Positions 34,571 through 47,265 of a stretch of 64,000 bases of DNA are shown here, in pieces (the stretch's first letter is position 1; each line of letters opens with the position of its first letter). A model generated the notes under the pieces. The model saw nothing but the letters and a program-made list of their open reading frames with translations. It did not search any database and was not told where the DNA came from. Origin of the DNA: Ligustrum vulgare (lineage: Eukaryota; Streptophyta; Magnoliopsida; Lamiales; Oleaceae); the NCBI GenBank assembly GCA_963555705.1, contig OY743190.1:14545501-14609500 (forward strand), in the 5' to 3' direction. The translations under genes were made by a program, and so were the position numbers.

Positions 34571-36321
34571 ATGGAGATATTTTCCTACCACAGCAAATAC
34601 AATCAAGGTAAAGAAAATGTGGTAACCGATGCAACATCTAGGGGGTACGCTCCTAACACTTCTTCGAGAGCAAGGTTATTATATTTGGAATACATCAAAG
34701 GATTGTATGACATTGATGTGAACTTGACAAATGAAATTTTGTCATGTGGAAATGTTGCATGTAAGGAAGGTCCTTGGCATGATAAATTCCTCATTTGTAA
34801 ATTCAAATTTTTATGTGTGCCTAATTGTCTAAGTGTCAACTCATTTTGTATTGAGCATGTTAAGGGCATCCATGTTAATAATCCGAATTTGTTAAACATT
34901 TGTGAATCGTGCTGTGAGCAATATTTTGATGGATTTTATGGGCATGATAACATTTGTTTTAGAAAGTTGGATTGTTTGTTTCTAAATGTGCCATGCGCGA
35001 ATTTCTAATGAGTGAGACACATGTTGGTTGTTTGATTGGGCACTTTGAAACCAAGGGGGCCGTGGAAATATTTTGTGATCACTTTTATTGGCCTCATTGG
35101 AAAATTGGTGATAAACATGTTTGCACTTGTGGTAAAGGCCGAACGTTCAAAATGGCTAAATCTAAGTTTTTACCTCAAGTTTTATACACACATTTGCACG
35201 TTCCCAGTAAACCTTGGATTAATCATTCTATGGAGTTTGTGTTGGGTTTACTTAGACTAAAGAAAACAAATGATGCTAATTTTGTGGATGTTGGTAGGGG
35301 TATTAAACTTTCACATTTTACTACATGTCATGAAACCCGCATTACTATCAACATGATGAATCTTTTCTTTGGGGGAGTGGTGCATTTGCATAAAAATGAT
35401 GCTCAATTTGTGGTTGTTCAATTTGCATGCAATAAAAGTGTTTATCCTAGTAGCAAGTTTTCTCCACTTAATGTTGTTTTTGGCCCTAGCCTACTAACTC
35501 TTTTGAGATTGATGTACTTATTTATTGATGGAAATGTTAGTATAGGTGGGCATAACAAAGCAAATCTGGTTAAGCCTCTTCGCAGGAGGCTCATGCCTCC
35601 ATCTGAGGGGATTGACATACAATATACTTCCCATGCCAACCATGGTAGGAGGCGATTCGTATTTGATCCGGGTGGTTGGAAATGGTTCGTTTCAAGGGGA
35701 GAACGGGTTCCCGATCGATTAAAATCCAAAATGCTACCCTGCGATGTTGGCACCTCTCAAGTTCTTCGCAACGCCTACAAATTGATTTTGCACGGTGAGT
35801 ATGAAATTTCAGTTACATTTATTGTGTCTGAATTTTCTATTTTTATTGTAGGTGTCGATTCGTGGTCGAATCTCTTTCGAGATGGAGGAGATGATGAGAA
35901 TCACGAGGGTCCAACTTCATTGCACGAACCTGTGATCCGCAATGTTGCAAGATCAAAGTTCAAGGAGTTTCACGATAGTGCACTCAAGCAAGATTCGAGG
36001 TCGAATCTTTTTCAAGAGGGAGGGGATGATGGGAATCGAAAAAGCCAAACATCGATGCAGTTGCCCGTGGGACCCATGACGAGATTCGACGTCGAAGAGG
36101 TTCAAGATTCGAGGCTAAACCTTGTGAATAAATCGAGAAAAGAAGCCAAGAATCAAGTTGGAGCAAAAAATGAGAAGTTCGGAGATTCAGCCAAGTTTCG
36201 GTCGACCGAACTTTCTTCTGGTCGACCGATCTTCTGCAGAGGAATTTTTGTTTTAGCCTCAGTCGCTTTCGGCTGGGTGGCGGTCGACCGAAAGTCCCAT
36301 CTCGGTCGACCCAGTGATTGA
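34571..36321 (+). pseudogene. gypsy RNase H tail and integrase, degraded, running into the 3' LTR
   Basis: 34571-35008 gives YHSKYNQGKENVVTDATSRG, the end of RNase H, then CVPN as in the integrase N-terminus. 34972-36321 continues with ETHVGCLIGHFETKGAVEIF, FYWPHWKIGDKHVCTCGKGR, SKPWINHSMEFVLGLLRLKK and the C-terminal part LILHGEYEISVTFIV. Catalytic DDE residues cannot all be placed. The frame continues across the purine tract (FQEGGDDG) and about 290 bp into the LTR, with VGPMTRFDVEE resembling the usual polyprotein C-terminus. Confidence 0.75.
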
Positions 36322-36781
36322 CCGAAATAATTTTGGTCGACCAGTTCGGTCGATCGAAACACTCCGTTTTACAAAAACGGGGTTTTTCTTGTAAATACCG
36401 AAATTGCACATTTTGCCCAATTTGTACTTATATACACATATCTTGTTCATTTGTAAAAAAACTTGGTGATGTTCAATGTGAAGCTCTTGAGAGAGTTCCT
36501 CTTGTGGGTGAGGTAAATCCCATTTCTTGATCTTGTATCTCTTAGGAAATTAATCAACTTTATCTTGAATATTATTATTCTTGTGTTGTTGTTTATTTCC
36601 CCCACCTTGAAATTTATTTATTTCTTTCCATTGGGCTAGGGTTTGTTAATCCTTGAATTTTGGGTTAGATTTAAACTTGGGTTAAGGTGTTTATTCTTTA
36701 TTTTACCACTTTAGCTTTCTTGGGTTGGTATTAAAATTGTTGTGGGAATTTTCGGTCAACACACCGAAGGGGTTCGCATCA
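36027..36781 (+). repeat. gypsy 3' LTR (755 bp)
   Basis: High identity to 31616-32371, including the GGTCGACC cluster (about 36198-36356). The TATA box has changed from ttataaatac to ttgtaaatac near 36390. Confidence 0.9.
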
Positions 36782-37624
36782 ATAGCTAGTTGGAGAAAAT
36801 TAAGAGGTTGCTTGGTGGAAAAAGAAGATAGCCAGGTGGGAGACTGGCTAATTTAATAATCGGGATTGACGATATATATTTAATGTTTTTAGTTTAATTT
36901 TGATTCTCAAGTGGGTCCTTTGATATTTATGTATTGATTTTATTATTGAGTTTAATACTTGAGTTGCTGGATCACCAATTCATGATTAAATGATTGTTTT
37001 CATAATCCGATATGTGAGTTAACAATTAGATCACGTAATAAAATTCGAAAATTTCGACAAAAAGATAGAGATATGAATTTGTGGTTGCTTGTGCTCACTT
37101 ATGAGTTCCTAGGAAATTTCATGCATTTAACTAAGGAAAACTCTGACCCGCTGTAGAGATACATGATTAACTTAGTTAAATAGGCCTAATTTAAACTCGA
37201 GAGAGGTAAATTAGATATATGCGTGAATTCGACCAAATATAATTTTAGAAAACAACTTGAGATGATAAATTAAGTTGGAACGTTATTTCGAAATCGTTAG
37301 TCCCGATATTCATTCAATTGTTAGAAATCTCACAACTTTGTTTCTTGCTTTTATTAATTGCTTTTAGTTTAATTTTCTTTTTTCATTTTAATTGCATTGT
37401 TTATTTCATTGATTTCCAATTACTTGTCTTTTTTGTTCTTGTTTTTATTATTTTGCAATTTATTTTCTTAAATTAGTTTTGGTTGTAGTTGAGGAATTCT
37501 ATTGAATCAAAGTAAATCGATAACAAATAAATAGTTCTCGTGGGATCGACAACCCGGACTCAAAAGTCCACTTTTATTACTTGTTAGCGATATCGTGCAC
37601 TTGCGATTTCACACCAACAACCAC

Positions 37625-38440
37625 CAATTTATCTAATTTAAAATTATATGCTAAAATTGAAGTACTATTCCCCTCCCTTTTTTTACACTAAGTAAAAATG
37701 TTACAGATCATTTAATTGATAAATCTCGCGTTAATATATTGTAACATTATTAATTGTTCAATAAGTTATTTTCTTAGATTTTATATTGTAATTGTAATGT
37801 AATTACAAAAGATTTCGAAATTTATTCGGGAAAAGATTAGAATTTTCGAATCGGAATATGTCCGGATACTTCGATAGTTTTTGGATCGAAATTTCGAGAT
37901 TTTTGAAAATTTGAAATTCGTTCTAATTCCAATCCAAAATTTTCAACGAAAGTTTTGGAATTGACAATTCGGAACACAATTGAATTTTCCAATCCAACTT
38001 CTTGACACAACTATAGATTTATGTTGAGCAAGTTGGTCAGTCGCTACACATAAATGTATTGCGTTTAGGGTTTCAAAATATTTATTTGTCCTTTGTATTT
38101 TTACGTAAATAAAATAACAAAATACAAAATTTAAATCGAATATTTGTCTATAATTTCAAAGCATGTCGAGAATATTTAGATTAAAATCATCAGTGATAAT
38201 ATGTAAAAGATCTTCGTTTGGTAACTTGTTTATAACAATATATTTTCTCAAATCACTTTTTAATCGTACACATTTCTCAAAATCACTTTTTAACAATATA
38301 TTTTATTTCAAAAACATCCCATTATTTATTTATATATACAATTTTTTTTTTTGCCAAACAGAGACTAGAAATCAAAATATAAAAATATAAGCGTCAATAA
38401 ATAAAAATGTAGTCTTTTTTGTAAAAAGTAACGAAATAAA
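37625..38440. other. AT-rich spacer, no gene; transition into the satellite
   Basis: Contains gaaatttcgaga-type repeats (37810-37990) similar to 30100-30200 on the other side of the LTR, consistent with one AT-rich element interrupted by the LTR insertion. No Helitron 5' end could be placed confidently here. Confidence 0.4.
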
Positions 38441-41400
38441 ACAATTGAAATGTAATGAAATAAAATATAAAATAATAATAAACAAGTATCTCCAAAAGTT
38501 AGTCCATGTTCCGGGAAGAGAAAACAATTGAAATGTAATGAAATAAAATATAAAATAATAATAAACAATTGAAATGTGATGAAATAAAATATAAAATAAT
38601 AATAAACAAGTATCTCCAAAAGTTAGTCCATGCTTCGGGAAGAGAAAACAATTGAAATGTAATGAAATAAAATATAAAATAATAATAAACAATTGAAATG
38701 TAATGAAATAAAATATAAAATAATAATAAACAAGTATCTCCAAAAGTTAGTCCATGTTCCGGGAAGAGAAAACAATTGAAATGTAATGAAATAAAATATA
38801 AAATAATAATAAACAATTGAAATGTAATGAAATAAAATATAAAATAATAATAAACAAGTATCTCCAAAAGTTAGTCCATATTTCGGGAAGAGAAAACAAT
38901 TGAAATGTAATGAAATAAAATATAAAATAATAATAAAGAAGTATCTCCAAAAGTTAGTCCATGTTCCGAGAAGAGAAAACAATTGAAATGTAATGAAATA
39001 AAATATAAAATAATAATAAACAAATGAAATGTGATGAAATAAAATATAAAATAACAATAAACAAGTATCTCCAAAAGTTAGTCCATGCTTCGGGAAGAGA
39101 AAACAATTGAAATGTAATGAAATAAAATATAAAATAATAATAAACAATTGAAATGTAATGAAATAAAATATAAAATAATAATAAACAAGTATCTCCAAAA
39201 GTTAGTCCATGTTCCGGGAAGAGAAAACAATTGAAATGTAATGAAATAAAATATAAAATAATAATAAACAATTGAAATGTAATGAAATAAAATATAAAAT
39301 AATAATAAACAAGTATCTCCAAAAGTTAGTCCATATTTCGGGAAGAGAAAACAATTGAAATGTAATGAAATAAAATATAAAATAATAATAAACAAGTATC
39401 TCCAAAAGTTAGTCCATGTTCCGGGAAGAGAAAACAATTGAAATGTAATGAAATAAAATATAAAATAATAATAAACAATTGAAATGTGATGAAATAAAAT
39501 ATAAAATAATAATAAACAAGTATCTCCAAAAGTTAGTCCATGCTTCGGGAAGAGAAAACAATTGAAATGTAATGAAATAAAATATAAAATAATAATAAAC
39601 AATTGAAATGTAATGAAATAAAATATAAAATAATAATAAACAAGTATCTCCAAAAGTTAGTCCATGTTCCGGGAAGAGAAAACAATTGAAATGTAATGAA
39701 ATAAAATATAAAATAATAATAAACAATTGAAATGTAATGAAATAAAATATAAAATAATAATAAACAAGTATCTCCAAAAGTTAGTCCATATTTCGGGAAG
39801 AGAAAACAATTGAAATGTAATGAAATAAAATATAAAATAATAATAAACAAGTATCTTCAAAAGTTAGTCCATGTTCCGGGAAGAGAAAACAATTGAAATG
39901 TAATGAAATAAAATATAAAATAATAATAAACAATTGAAATGTGATGAAATAAAATATAAAATAATAATAAACAAGTATCTCCAAAAGTTAGTCCATGCTT
40001 CGGGAAGAGAAAAGAATTGAAATGTAATGAAATAAAATATAAAATAATAATAAACAATTGAAATGTAATGAAATAAAATATAAAATAATAATAAACAAGT
40101 ATCTCCAAAAGTTAGTCCATGTTCCGGGAAGAGAAAACAATTGAAATGTAATGAAATAAAATATAAAATAATAATAAACAATTGAAATGTAATGAAATAA
40201 AATATAAAATAATAATAAACAAGTATCCCCAAAAGTTAGTCCATATTTCGGGAAGAGAAAACAATTGAAATGTAATGAAATAAAATATAAAATAATAATA
40301 AACAAGTATCTCCAAAAGTTAGTCCATGTTCCGGGAAGAGAAAACAATTGAAATGTAATGAAATAAAATATAAAATAATAATAAATAATTGAAATGTGAT
40401 GAAATAAAATATAAAATAATAATAAACAAGTATCTCCAAAAGTTAGTCCATGCTTCGGGAAGAGAAAACAATTGAAATGTAATGAAATAAAATATAAAAT
40501 AATAATAAACAATTGAAATGTAATGAAATAAAATATAAAATAATAATAAACAAGTATCTCCAAAAGTTAGTCCATGTTCCGGGAAGAGAAAACAATTGAA
40601 ATGTAATGAAATAAAATATAAAATAATAATAAACAATTGAAATGTAATGAAATAAAATATAAAATAATAATAAACAAGTATCTCCAAAAGTTAGTCCATG
40701 TTTCGGGAAGAGAAAACAATTGAAATGTAATGAAATAAAATATAAAATAATAATAAACAATTGAAATGTAATGAAATAAAATATAAAATAATAATAAACA
40801 AGTATCTCCAAAAGTTAGTCCATGTTTCGGGAAGAGAAAACAATTGAAATGTAATGAAATAAAATATAAAATAATAATAAACAATTGAAATGTAATGAAA
40901 TAAAATATAAAATAATAATAAACAAGTATCTCCAAAAGTTAGTACATGTTCCGGGAAGAGAAAACAATTGAAATGTAATGAAATAAAATATAAAATAATA
41001 ATAAACAATTGAAATGTAATGTAATGAAATATAAAATAATAATAAACAATTGAATTCAAATGAAATAAAATATAAAATAATAATAAACAAGTATCTCCAA
41101 AAGTTAGTCCATGTTCCGGGAAGAGAAAACAATTGAAATGTAATGAAATAAAATTTAAAATAATAATAAACAATTGAAATGTAATGAAATAAAATATAAA
41201 ATAATAATAAACAAGTATCTCCAAAAGTTAGTCCATGTTTCGGGAAGAGAAAACAATTGAAATGTAATGAAATAAAATATAAAATAATAATAAACAATTG
41301 AATTCAAATGAAATAAAATATAAAATAATAATAAACAAGTATCTCCAAAAGTTAGTCCATGTTCCGGAAAGAGAAAACAATTGAAATATAATGAAATAAA

Positions 41401-44400
41401 ATATAAAATAATAATAAACAATTGAAATGTAATGAAATAAAATATAAAATAATAATAAACAAGTATCTCCAAAAGTTAGTCCATGTTTCGGGAAGAGAAA
41501 ACAATTGAAATGTAATGAAATAAAATATAAAATAATAATAAACAATTGAAATGTAATGAAATAAAATATAAAATAATAATAAACAAGTATCTCCAAAAGT
41601 TAGTCCATGTTTCCGGAAGAGAAAACAATTGAAATGTAATGAAATAAAATATAAAATAATAATAAACAATTGAAATGTAATGAAATAAAATATAAAATAA
41701 TAATAAACAATTGAAATGTGATGAAATAAAATATAAAATAATAATAAACAAGTATCTCCAAAAGTTAGTCCATGCTTCGGGAAGAGAAAACAATTGAAAT
41801 GTAATGAAATAAAATATAAAATAATAATAAACAATTGAAATGTGATGAAATAAAATATAAAATAATAATAAACAAGTATCTCCAAAAGTTAGTCCATGCT
41901 TCGGGAAGAGAAAACAATTGAAATGTAATGAAATAAAATATAAAATAATAATAAACAATTGAAATGTAATGAAATAAAATATAAAATAATAATAAACAAG
42001 TATCTCCAAAAGTTAGTCCATGTTCCGGGAAGTGAAAACAATTGAAATGTAATGAAATAAAATATAAAATAATAATAAACAATTGAAATGTGATGAAATA
42101 AAATATAAAATAATAATAAACAAGTATCTCCAAAAGTTAGTCCATGCTTCGGGAAGAGAAAACAATTGAAATGTAATGAAATAAAATATAAAATAATAAT
42201 AAACAATTGAAATGTAATGAAATAAAATATAAAATAATAATAAACAAGTATCTCCAAAAGTTAGTCCATGTTCCGGGAAGAGAAAACAATTGAAATGTAA
42301 TGAAATAAAATATAAAATAATAATAAACAATTGAAATGTAATGAAATAAAATATAAAATAATAATAAACAAGTATCTCCAAAAGTTAGTCCATATTTCGG
42401 GAAGAGAAAACAATTGAAATGTAATGAAATAAAATATAAAATAATAATAAACAAGTATCTCCAAAAGTTAGTCCATGTTCCGGGAAGAGAAAACAATTGA
42501 AATGTAATGAAATAAAATATAAAATAATAATAAACAATTGAAATGTGATGAAATAAAATATAAAATAATAATAAACAAGTATCTCCAAAAGTTAGTCCAT
42601 GCTTCGGGAAGAGAAAACAATTGAAATGTAATGAAATAAAATATAAAATAATAATAAACAATTGAAATGTAATGAAATAAAATATAAAATAATAATAAAC
42701 AAGTATCTCCAAAAGTTAGTCCATGTTCCGGGAAGAGAAAACAATTGAAATGTAATGAAATAAAATATAAAATAATAATAAACAATTGAAATGTAATGAA
42801 ATAAAATATAAAATAATAATAAACAAGTATCCCCAAAAGTTAGTCCATATTTCGGGAAGAGAAAACAATTGAAATGTAATGAAATAAAATATAAAATAAT
42901 AATAAACAAGTATCTCCAAAAGTTAGTCCATGTTCCGGGAAGAGAAAACAATTGAAATGTAATGAAATAAAATATAAAATAATAATAAACAATTGAAATG
43001 TGATGAAATAAAATATAAAATAATAATAAACAAGTATCTCCAAAAGTTAGTCCATATTTCGGGAAGAGAAAACAATTGAAATGTAATGAAATAAAATATA
43101 AAATAATAATAAACAAGTATCTCCAAAAGTTAGTCCATGTTCCGGGAAGAGAAAACAATTGAAATGTAATGAAATAAAATATAAAATAATAATAAACAAT
43201 TGAATTCAAATGAAATAAAATATAAAATAATAATAAACAAGTATCTCCAAAAGTTAGTCCATGTTCCGGAAAGAGAAAACAATTGAAATGTAATGAAATA
43301 AAATATAAAATAATAATAAACAATTGAAATGTCATGAAATAAAATATAAAATAATAATAAACAAGTATCTCCAAAAGTTAGTCCATGTTTCGGGAAGAGA
43401 AAACAATTGAAATGTAATGAAATAAAATATAAAATAATAATAAACAATTGAAATGTAATGAAATAAAATATAAAATAATAATAAACAAGTATCTCCAAAA
43501 GTTAGTCCATGTTTCCGGAAGAGAAAACAATTGAAATGTAATGAAATAAAATATAAAATAATAATAAACAATTGAAATGTAATGAAATAAAATATAAAAT
43601 AATAATAAACAAGTATCTCCAAAAGTTAGTCCATGTTCCGGGAAGAGAAAACAATTGAAATGTAATGAAATAAAATATAAAGTAATAATAAACAATTGAA
43701 ATGTAATGAAATAAAATATAAAATAATAATAAACAAGTATCTCCAAAAGTTAGTCCATGTTCCGGGAAGAGAAAACAATTGAAATGTAATGAAATAAAAT
43801 ATAAAATAATAATAAACAATTGAATTCAAATGAAATAAAATATAAAATAATAATAAACAAGTATCTCCAAAAGTTAGTCCATGTTCCGGAAAGAGAAAAC
43901 AATTGAAATGTAATGAAATAAAATATAAAATAATAATAAACAATTGAAATGTAATGAAATAAAATATAAAATAATAATAAACAAGTATCTCCAAAAGTTA
44001 GTCCATGTTTCGGGAAGAGAAAACAATTGAAATGTAATGAAATAAAATATAAAATAATAATAAACAATTGAAATGTAATGAAATAAAATATAAAATAATA
44101 ATAAACAAGTATCTCCAAAAGTTAGTCCATGTTTCCGGAAGAGAAAACAATTGAAATGTAATGAAATAAAATATAAAATAATAATAAACAATTGAAATGT
44201 AATGAAATAAAATATAAAATAATAATAAACAAGTATCTCCAAAAGTTAGTCCATATTCCGGGAAGAGAAAACAATTGAAATGTAATGAAATAAAATATAA
44301 AATAATAATAAACAATTGAAATGTAATGAAATAAAATATAAAATAATAATAAACAAGTATCTCCAAAAGTTAGTCCATGTTTCGGGAAGAGAAAACAATT

Positions 44401-45006
44401 GAAATGTAATGAAATAAAATATAAAATAATAATAAACAATTGAAATGTAATGAAATAAAATATAAAATAATAATAAACAAGTATCTCCAAAAGTTAGTCC
44501 ATGTTTCCGGAAGAGAAAACAATTGAAATGTAATGAAATAAAATATAAAATAATAATAAACAATTGAAATGTAATGAAATGAAATATAAAATAATAATAA
44601 ACAAGTATCTCCAAAAGTTAGTCCATGTTTCGGGAAGAGAAAACAATTGAAATGTAATTAAATAAAATATAAAATAATAATAAACAATTGAAATGTAATG
44701 TAATGAAATATAAAATAATAATAAACAAGTATCTCCAAAAGTTAGTCCATGTTTCGGGAAGAGAAAACAATTGAAATGTAATGAAATAAAATATAAAATA
44801 ATAATAAACAAGTATCTCCAAAAGTTAGACCATGTTTCGGGAAGAGAAAACAATTGAAATGTAATGAAATAAAATATAAAATAATAATAAACAAATATCT
44901 CCAAAAGTTAGACCATGTTTCGGGAAGAGAAAACAATTGAAATGTAATGAAATAAAATATAAAATAATAATAAACAATTGAAATATAATGAAATAAAATA
45001 TAAAAT
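38441..45006. repeat. 6.6-kb satellite with 41-bp and 42-bp modules and higher-order structure
   Basis: Module A (41 bp) begins caattgaaatgtaatgaaat; module B (42 bp) begins caagtatctccaaaagttag and carries a variable tag (ccatgttccggg, ccatgcttcggg, ccatatttcggg, ccatgtttcggg, ccatgtttccgg, ccatgttccgga). Repeats are AAB (124 bp), AB (83 bp) or AAAB (165 bp), with about 52 B modules. From 38499 to 40319 the pattern 124-124-124-83 repeats exactly four times (455 bp higher-order unit) with tag order gttcc-gcttc-gttcc-atttc; it reappears at about 42013-42923. Another order (gttccgga-gtttcggg-gtttccgg) dominates 43250-44620. The many minus-strand ORFs of 67-260 aa are by-products of stop-poor AT repeats. 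Confidence 0.97.
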
Positions 45007-45068
45007 GTTATTGCACTTTTTGTATTAAAATGTTATGAATCCGTGCATCGCACGGGTGGATGGACTAG
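45007..45068 (+). mobile_element. Helitron 3' terminus (hairpin plus CTAG)
   Basis: Stem CCGTGC (45041-45046), loop atc, stem GCACGG (45050-45055), then gtggatgga and CTAG (45065-45068) followed by T: the standard Helitron 3' end with insertion before T. The same hairpin occurs at 58411-58425. The satellite ends 35 bp upstream, so the satellite is probably part of this Helitron. The 5' end was not located. Confidence 0.8.
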
Positions 45069-45299
45069 TTATTATATTAAAAGAGAATAGTTACATGAAA
45101 AAACCCCCTCCCAATATTCCCGCCCAACTCATTTGCCATATTTGGACATTTACTCTTTGCACTATTATTATTACATTGCTTTACTTTTTTGAACTTTAAA
45201 AGAATAGAATTTCCTCGGTAAGCTTCTCAGTTCTCACCGTCGTTCTCTTACGAAAATTCAAATCCAGACAGAGAATCAAGGGGGAAAAAGTCTGAAAAA
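45069..45299 (+). other. Helitron-like 5' region of a second element
   Basis: The sequence ttattatattaaaagagaa followed by accccctcccaat resembles the AT-rich start of plant Helitrons and of the element at 55369 (tcttaatattattattata). The first Helitron may have inserted into its 5' end. No matching 3' end was found downstream. Confidence 0.4.
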
Positions 45300-45771
45300 A
45301 TGGGGAAAGATATGAGCAATGACTAGGTTTCCTCTATGAAAGAAGCCTTCACACTCTTCGATATAGACGTAGATGACAAGAATGCCCCGTCGGAGCTGGG
45401 AATTCTGATGCGTTCACTTGGAGGAAGCCTGACTCAAGTCCAGCTCAAATCCATAATAGCTGAGGAAAATCTTCCCCATTTTCAGGAATTTATGGTGGGT
45501 ATGAAGTGTGAGGGCTGTGTTAATTTAGTCAAAAATAAATTACAAATTCTTGATGGTAAGGGCGTGAAAAAACTAATAACTTTCTTTTTCTTCTATTTCC
45601 CCGCCTCTATAAATATCTATATATCTTTCATTTTAGGTGTTAAAAATGTGGACGTGGACTTCAGAAATCAAGTTGTGAGCGTTCCGAAAATTTCACCAAA
45701 GAAGATTTTGATGGAAGCATCGGAGCAGACATGTCGAAAAGCCTGGTTAATCGGACAAGGGGTTCTTGAAG
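45300..45771 (+). pseudogene. Chimera: calmodulin-like CML13 N-terminus joined to CCS copper-chaperone exons
   Basis: From ATG 45300 the frame reads [44 protein letters not shown] and [10 protein letters not shown]: the start and first EF-hand of a CML13/14-type protein (loop changed, one stop at 45324-45326). It then passes directly into [20 protein letters not shown], the HMA-type domain with the MxCxxC copper site of the copper chaperone for superoxide dismutase (CCS). A gt-ag intron (45556-45636) separates the next CCS exon (45637-45771: [13 protein letters not shown] to LIGQGVLEG), again ending at gtaagc. Retained introns point to DNA-level capture, as Helitrons do. Normal roles: Ca sensing, and copper delivery to CuZn-SOD. 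This hybrid is probably non-functional. Confidence 0.8.
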
Positions 45772-46931
45772 GTAAGCTAGGATTTCGTTTTTTGGCTGTC
45801 TTTTAATATCAACGAGTGTGAATGATTTTTCGGTAGTACTAAGATCACCTGTCTTGATTTTCCTTGAACCATGGAAATAGATGATGATATTTCACTGATA
45901 AAGCAAAGTGCGAGTCTCCAGCTTCAGATATGTTGCAAAATGCCTGCCTTGATATGTACACTTCTAGAGAACAATTATGTTTATTTGTAAATCCTAATAT
46001 TTCTATTCATGCATCTGTGATTATGGCTACCATTTATATGATTTAGTGGCCATTTCTTTGGGCTTTTGAAGTTAAGTATTTATTCGTAAAACCAATATTT
46101 TATTCTATTATATATGGTACAATGAGTTTGTACAAGATAACAATTAACACATGCCATATATGCATAGAAAAAAGAAACCAAATTGATCTATCCACATTTC
46201 TGATTGATACTTCGGTTAAGGGTGGGTTGTGGTATTGGGAACTAATTTCAAACAACCAAATTGATTCCCAAAATTTAATTTTTTCTACTATTTGGTGCTA
46301 GAACATGTATCATTATATACTTTTAATAGAAATACTATATATTCTAACATAATTTTGAAGTATGGAAGAAGAGGGAAGCATTAAGTTTGTGCCCATGTAT
46401 ACTTTCCCAATTCAATTCTGACATGAACACTACATGGACGATCAAAGAAAAATTGTTAAATTTGTGATACAATGCTTGGAACGGCCTTGAAGCACGTGAG
46501 TCATCGAAAATGCTTATAATAGTCATTTTTCACCAATAAATTCTGAGTGTGCGTGCATATATGTTCTTTACATGACCGTTACTTTACCGTACGATATTCA
46601 AATCTTATTGTTGTTGAAGTAGATAAAGTTAAGTGATGCATACTTTTAGCTCCAATATATAGAAAAAATGTTTCAAATTGAAATGGATAAATTAATGACA
46701 TGTAATTTCTAGCTACAAAGCGTGAAAGAATTAGAGGTTCACTCATTAAAACAACTACTGGGATGCCAAGTTTCTAAAATTGTTTATTTTATCTTCTTCA
46801 GAAAAGATAAGCGAAGTTTACAATTAAAAGTTGTTTACTGAGGTTTTGAATATAAACTTTTGTGGTTTTATTATGTTATAAGTATATTATGTGCTTCTCA
46901 TTTTTTTATTTATAGTCATTTACTTTGATAG

Positions 46932-47046
46932 GTTCACAAGTTGAATGAGTTGAAGATAAATAGGAAGGGGTGTTCAATGTACCATAAAAGAGGAAAAACA
47001 GGTGCAGTTATGGATGATTGCTATTTTGATGTTCTGGATCTTCAAG
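46932..47046 (+). other. Possible captured exon of unknown origin
   Basis: An open stretch after 'gatag' and before gtgatt reads VHKLNELKINRKGCSMYHKR and on to YFDVLDLQ. I do not recognise it. Splice-like borders and position between captured pieces suggest another exon. Confidence 0.3.
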
Positions 47047-47265
47047 GTGATTCTAAACATGCATGTTTTATAATTTCAGTAATAAAAACAACCAATTTTA
47101 ATATTCATTTTTTACCATTCTTTGAATAATATAGATTTCCCTGTTCATTAAATATAATCACTTTTATAAAACTAATTGATATTTATCAGATTTACTCATG
47201 TAATTTGATTTTATGATTATTAAAATCTTGCTGGGAACTTTTTATTCATATATAATTATTATCAG

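Larger units (their letters stand above)
31616..36781 (+). mobile_element. Nested Ty3-gypsy element lacking RT and RNase H
   Basis: LTRs 31616-32371 and 36027-36781 with target duplication atagc (31611-31615 and 36782-36786). Primer site TGGTATCAGAG begins at about 32374; purine tract gagggagggga lies before the 3' LTR. The interior has gag/protease (33178-34125), a Lys/Glu-rich linker (34076-34540), the last part of RNase H (QGKENVVTDATSRGYA) and an eroded integrase (34972-36321). RT and most of RNase H are missing with the neighbouring parts retained, so it is a deletion derivative that needs helper proteins. Confidence 0.9.
30648..37619 (+). repeat. Solo LTR (gypsy-type) split by a nested gypsy element
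   Basis: Starts TGATAAGTGTATTTTATACAC and ends GCGATTTCACACCAACA, flanked by the 5-bp duplication accac (30643-30647 and 37620-37624). Removing the nested element (31616-36786) leaves about 1.8 kb. The same two end sequences, inverted, bound the LTR at 60161-61655, so both belong to one superfamily of elements. The end segment contains ctcgtgggatcgacaacccgg. A 130-bp GC-rich MITE sits at 31006. Confidence 0.82.

Noticed and set aside
30069..38014. One hAT element from taggggtgtttttcgg to cacaacta spanning the nested LTRs
   Set aside because: Terminal repeats match poorly and no 8-bp duplication could be found; kept only as a possibility.
38372..44936. Dozens of minus-strand ORFs (67-260 aa) coding Phe/Ile/Tyr-rich, membrane-like repeats
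   Set aside because: They are produced by AT-rich satellite modules with few stops; the unit lengths 124 and 83 bp are not multiples of three and each ORF ends at the same module position.
38441..45006. CRISPR-like array (constant repeats with variable tags)
   Set aside because: Plant nuclear context, repeats are directly tandem with no unique spacers, and the 'tags' are few point variants.
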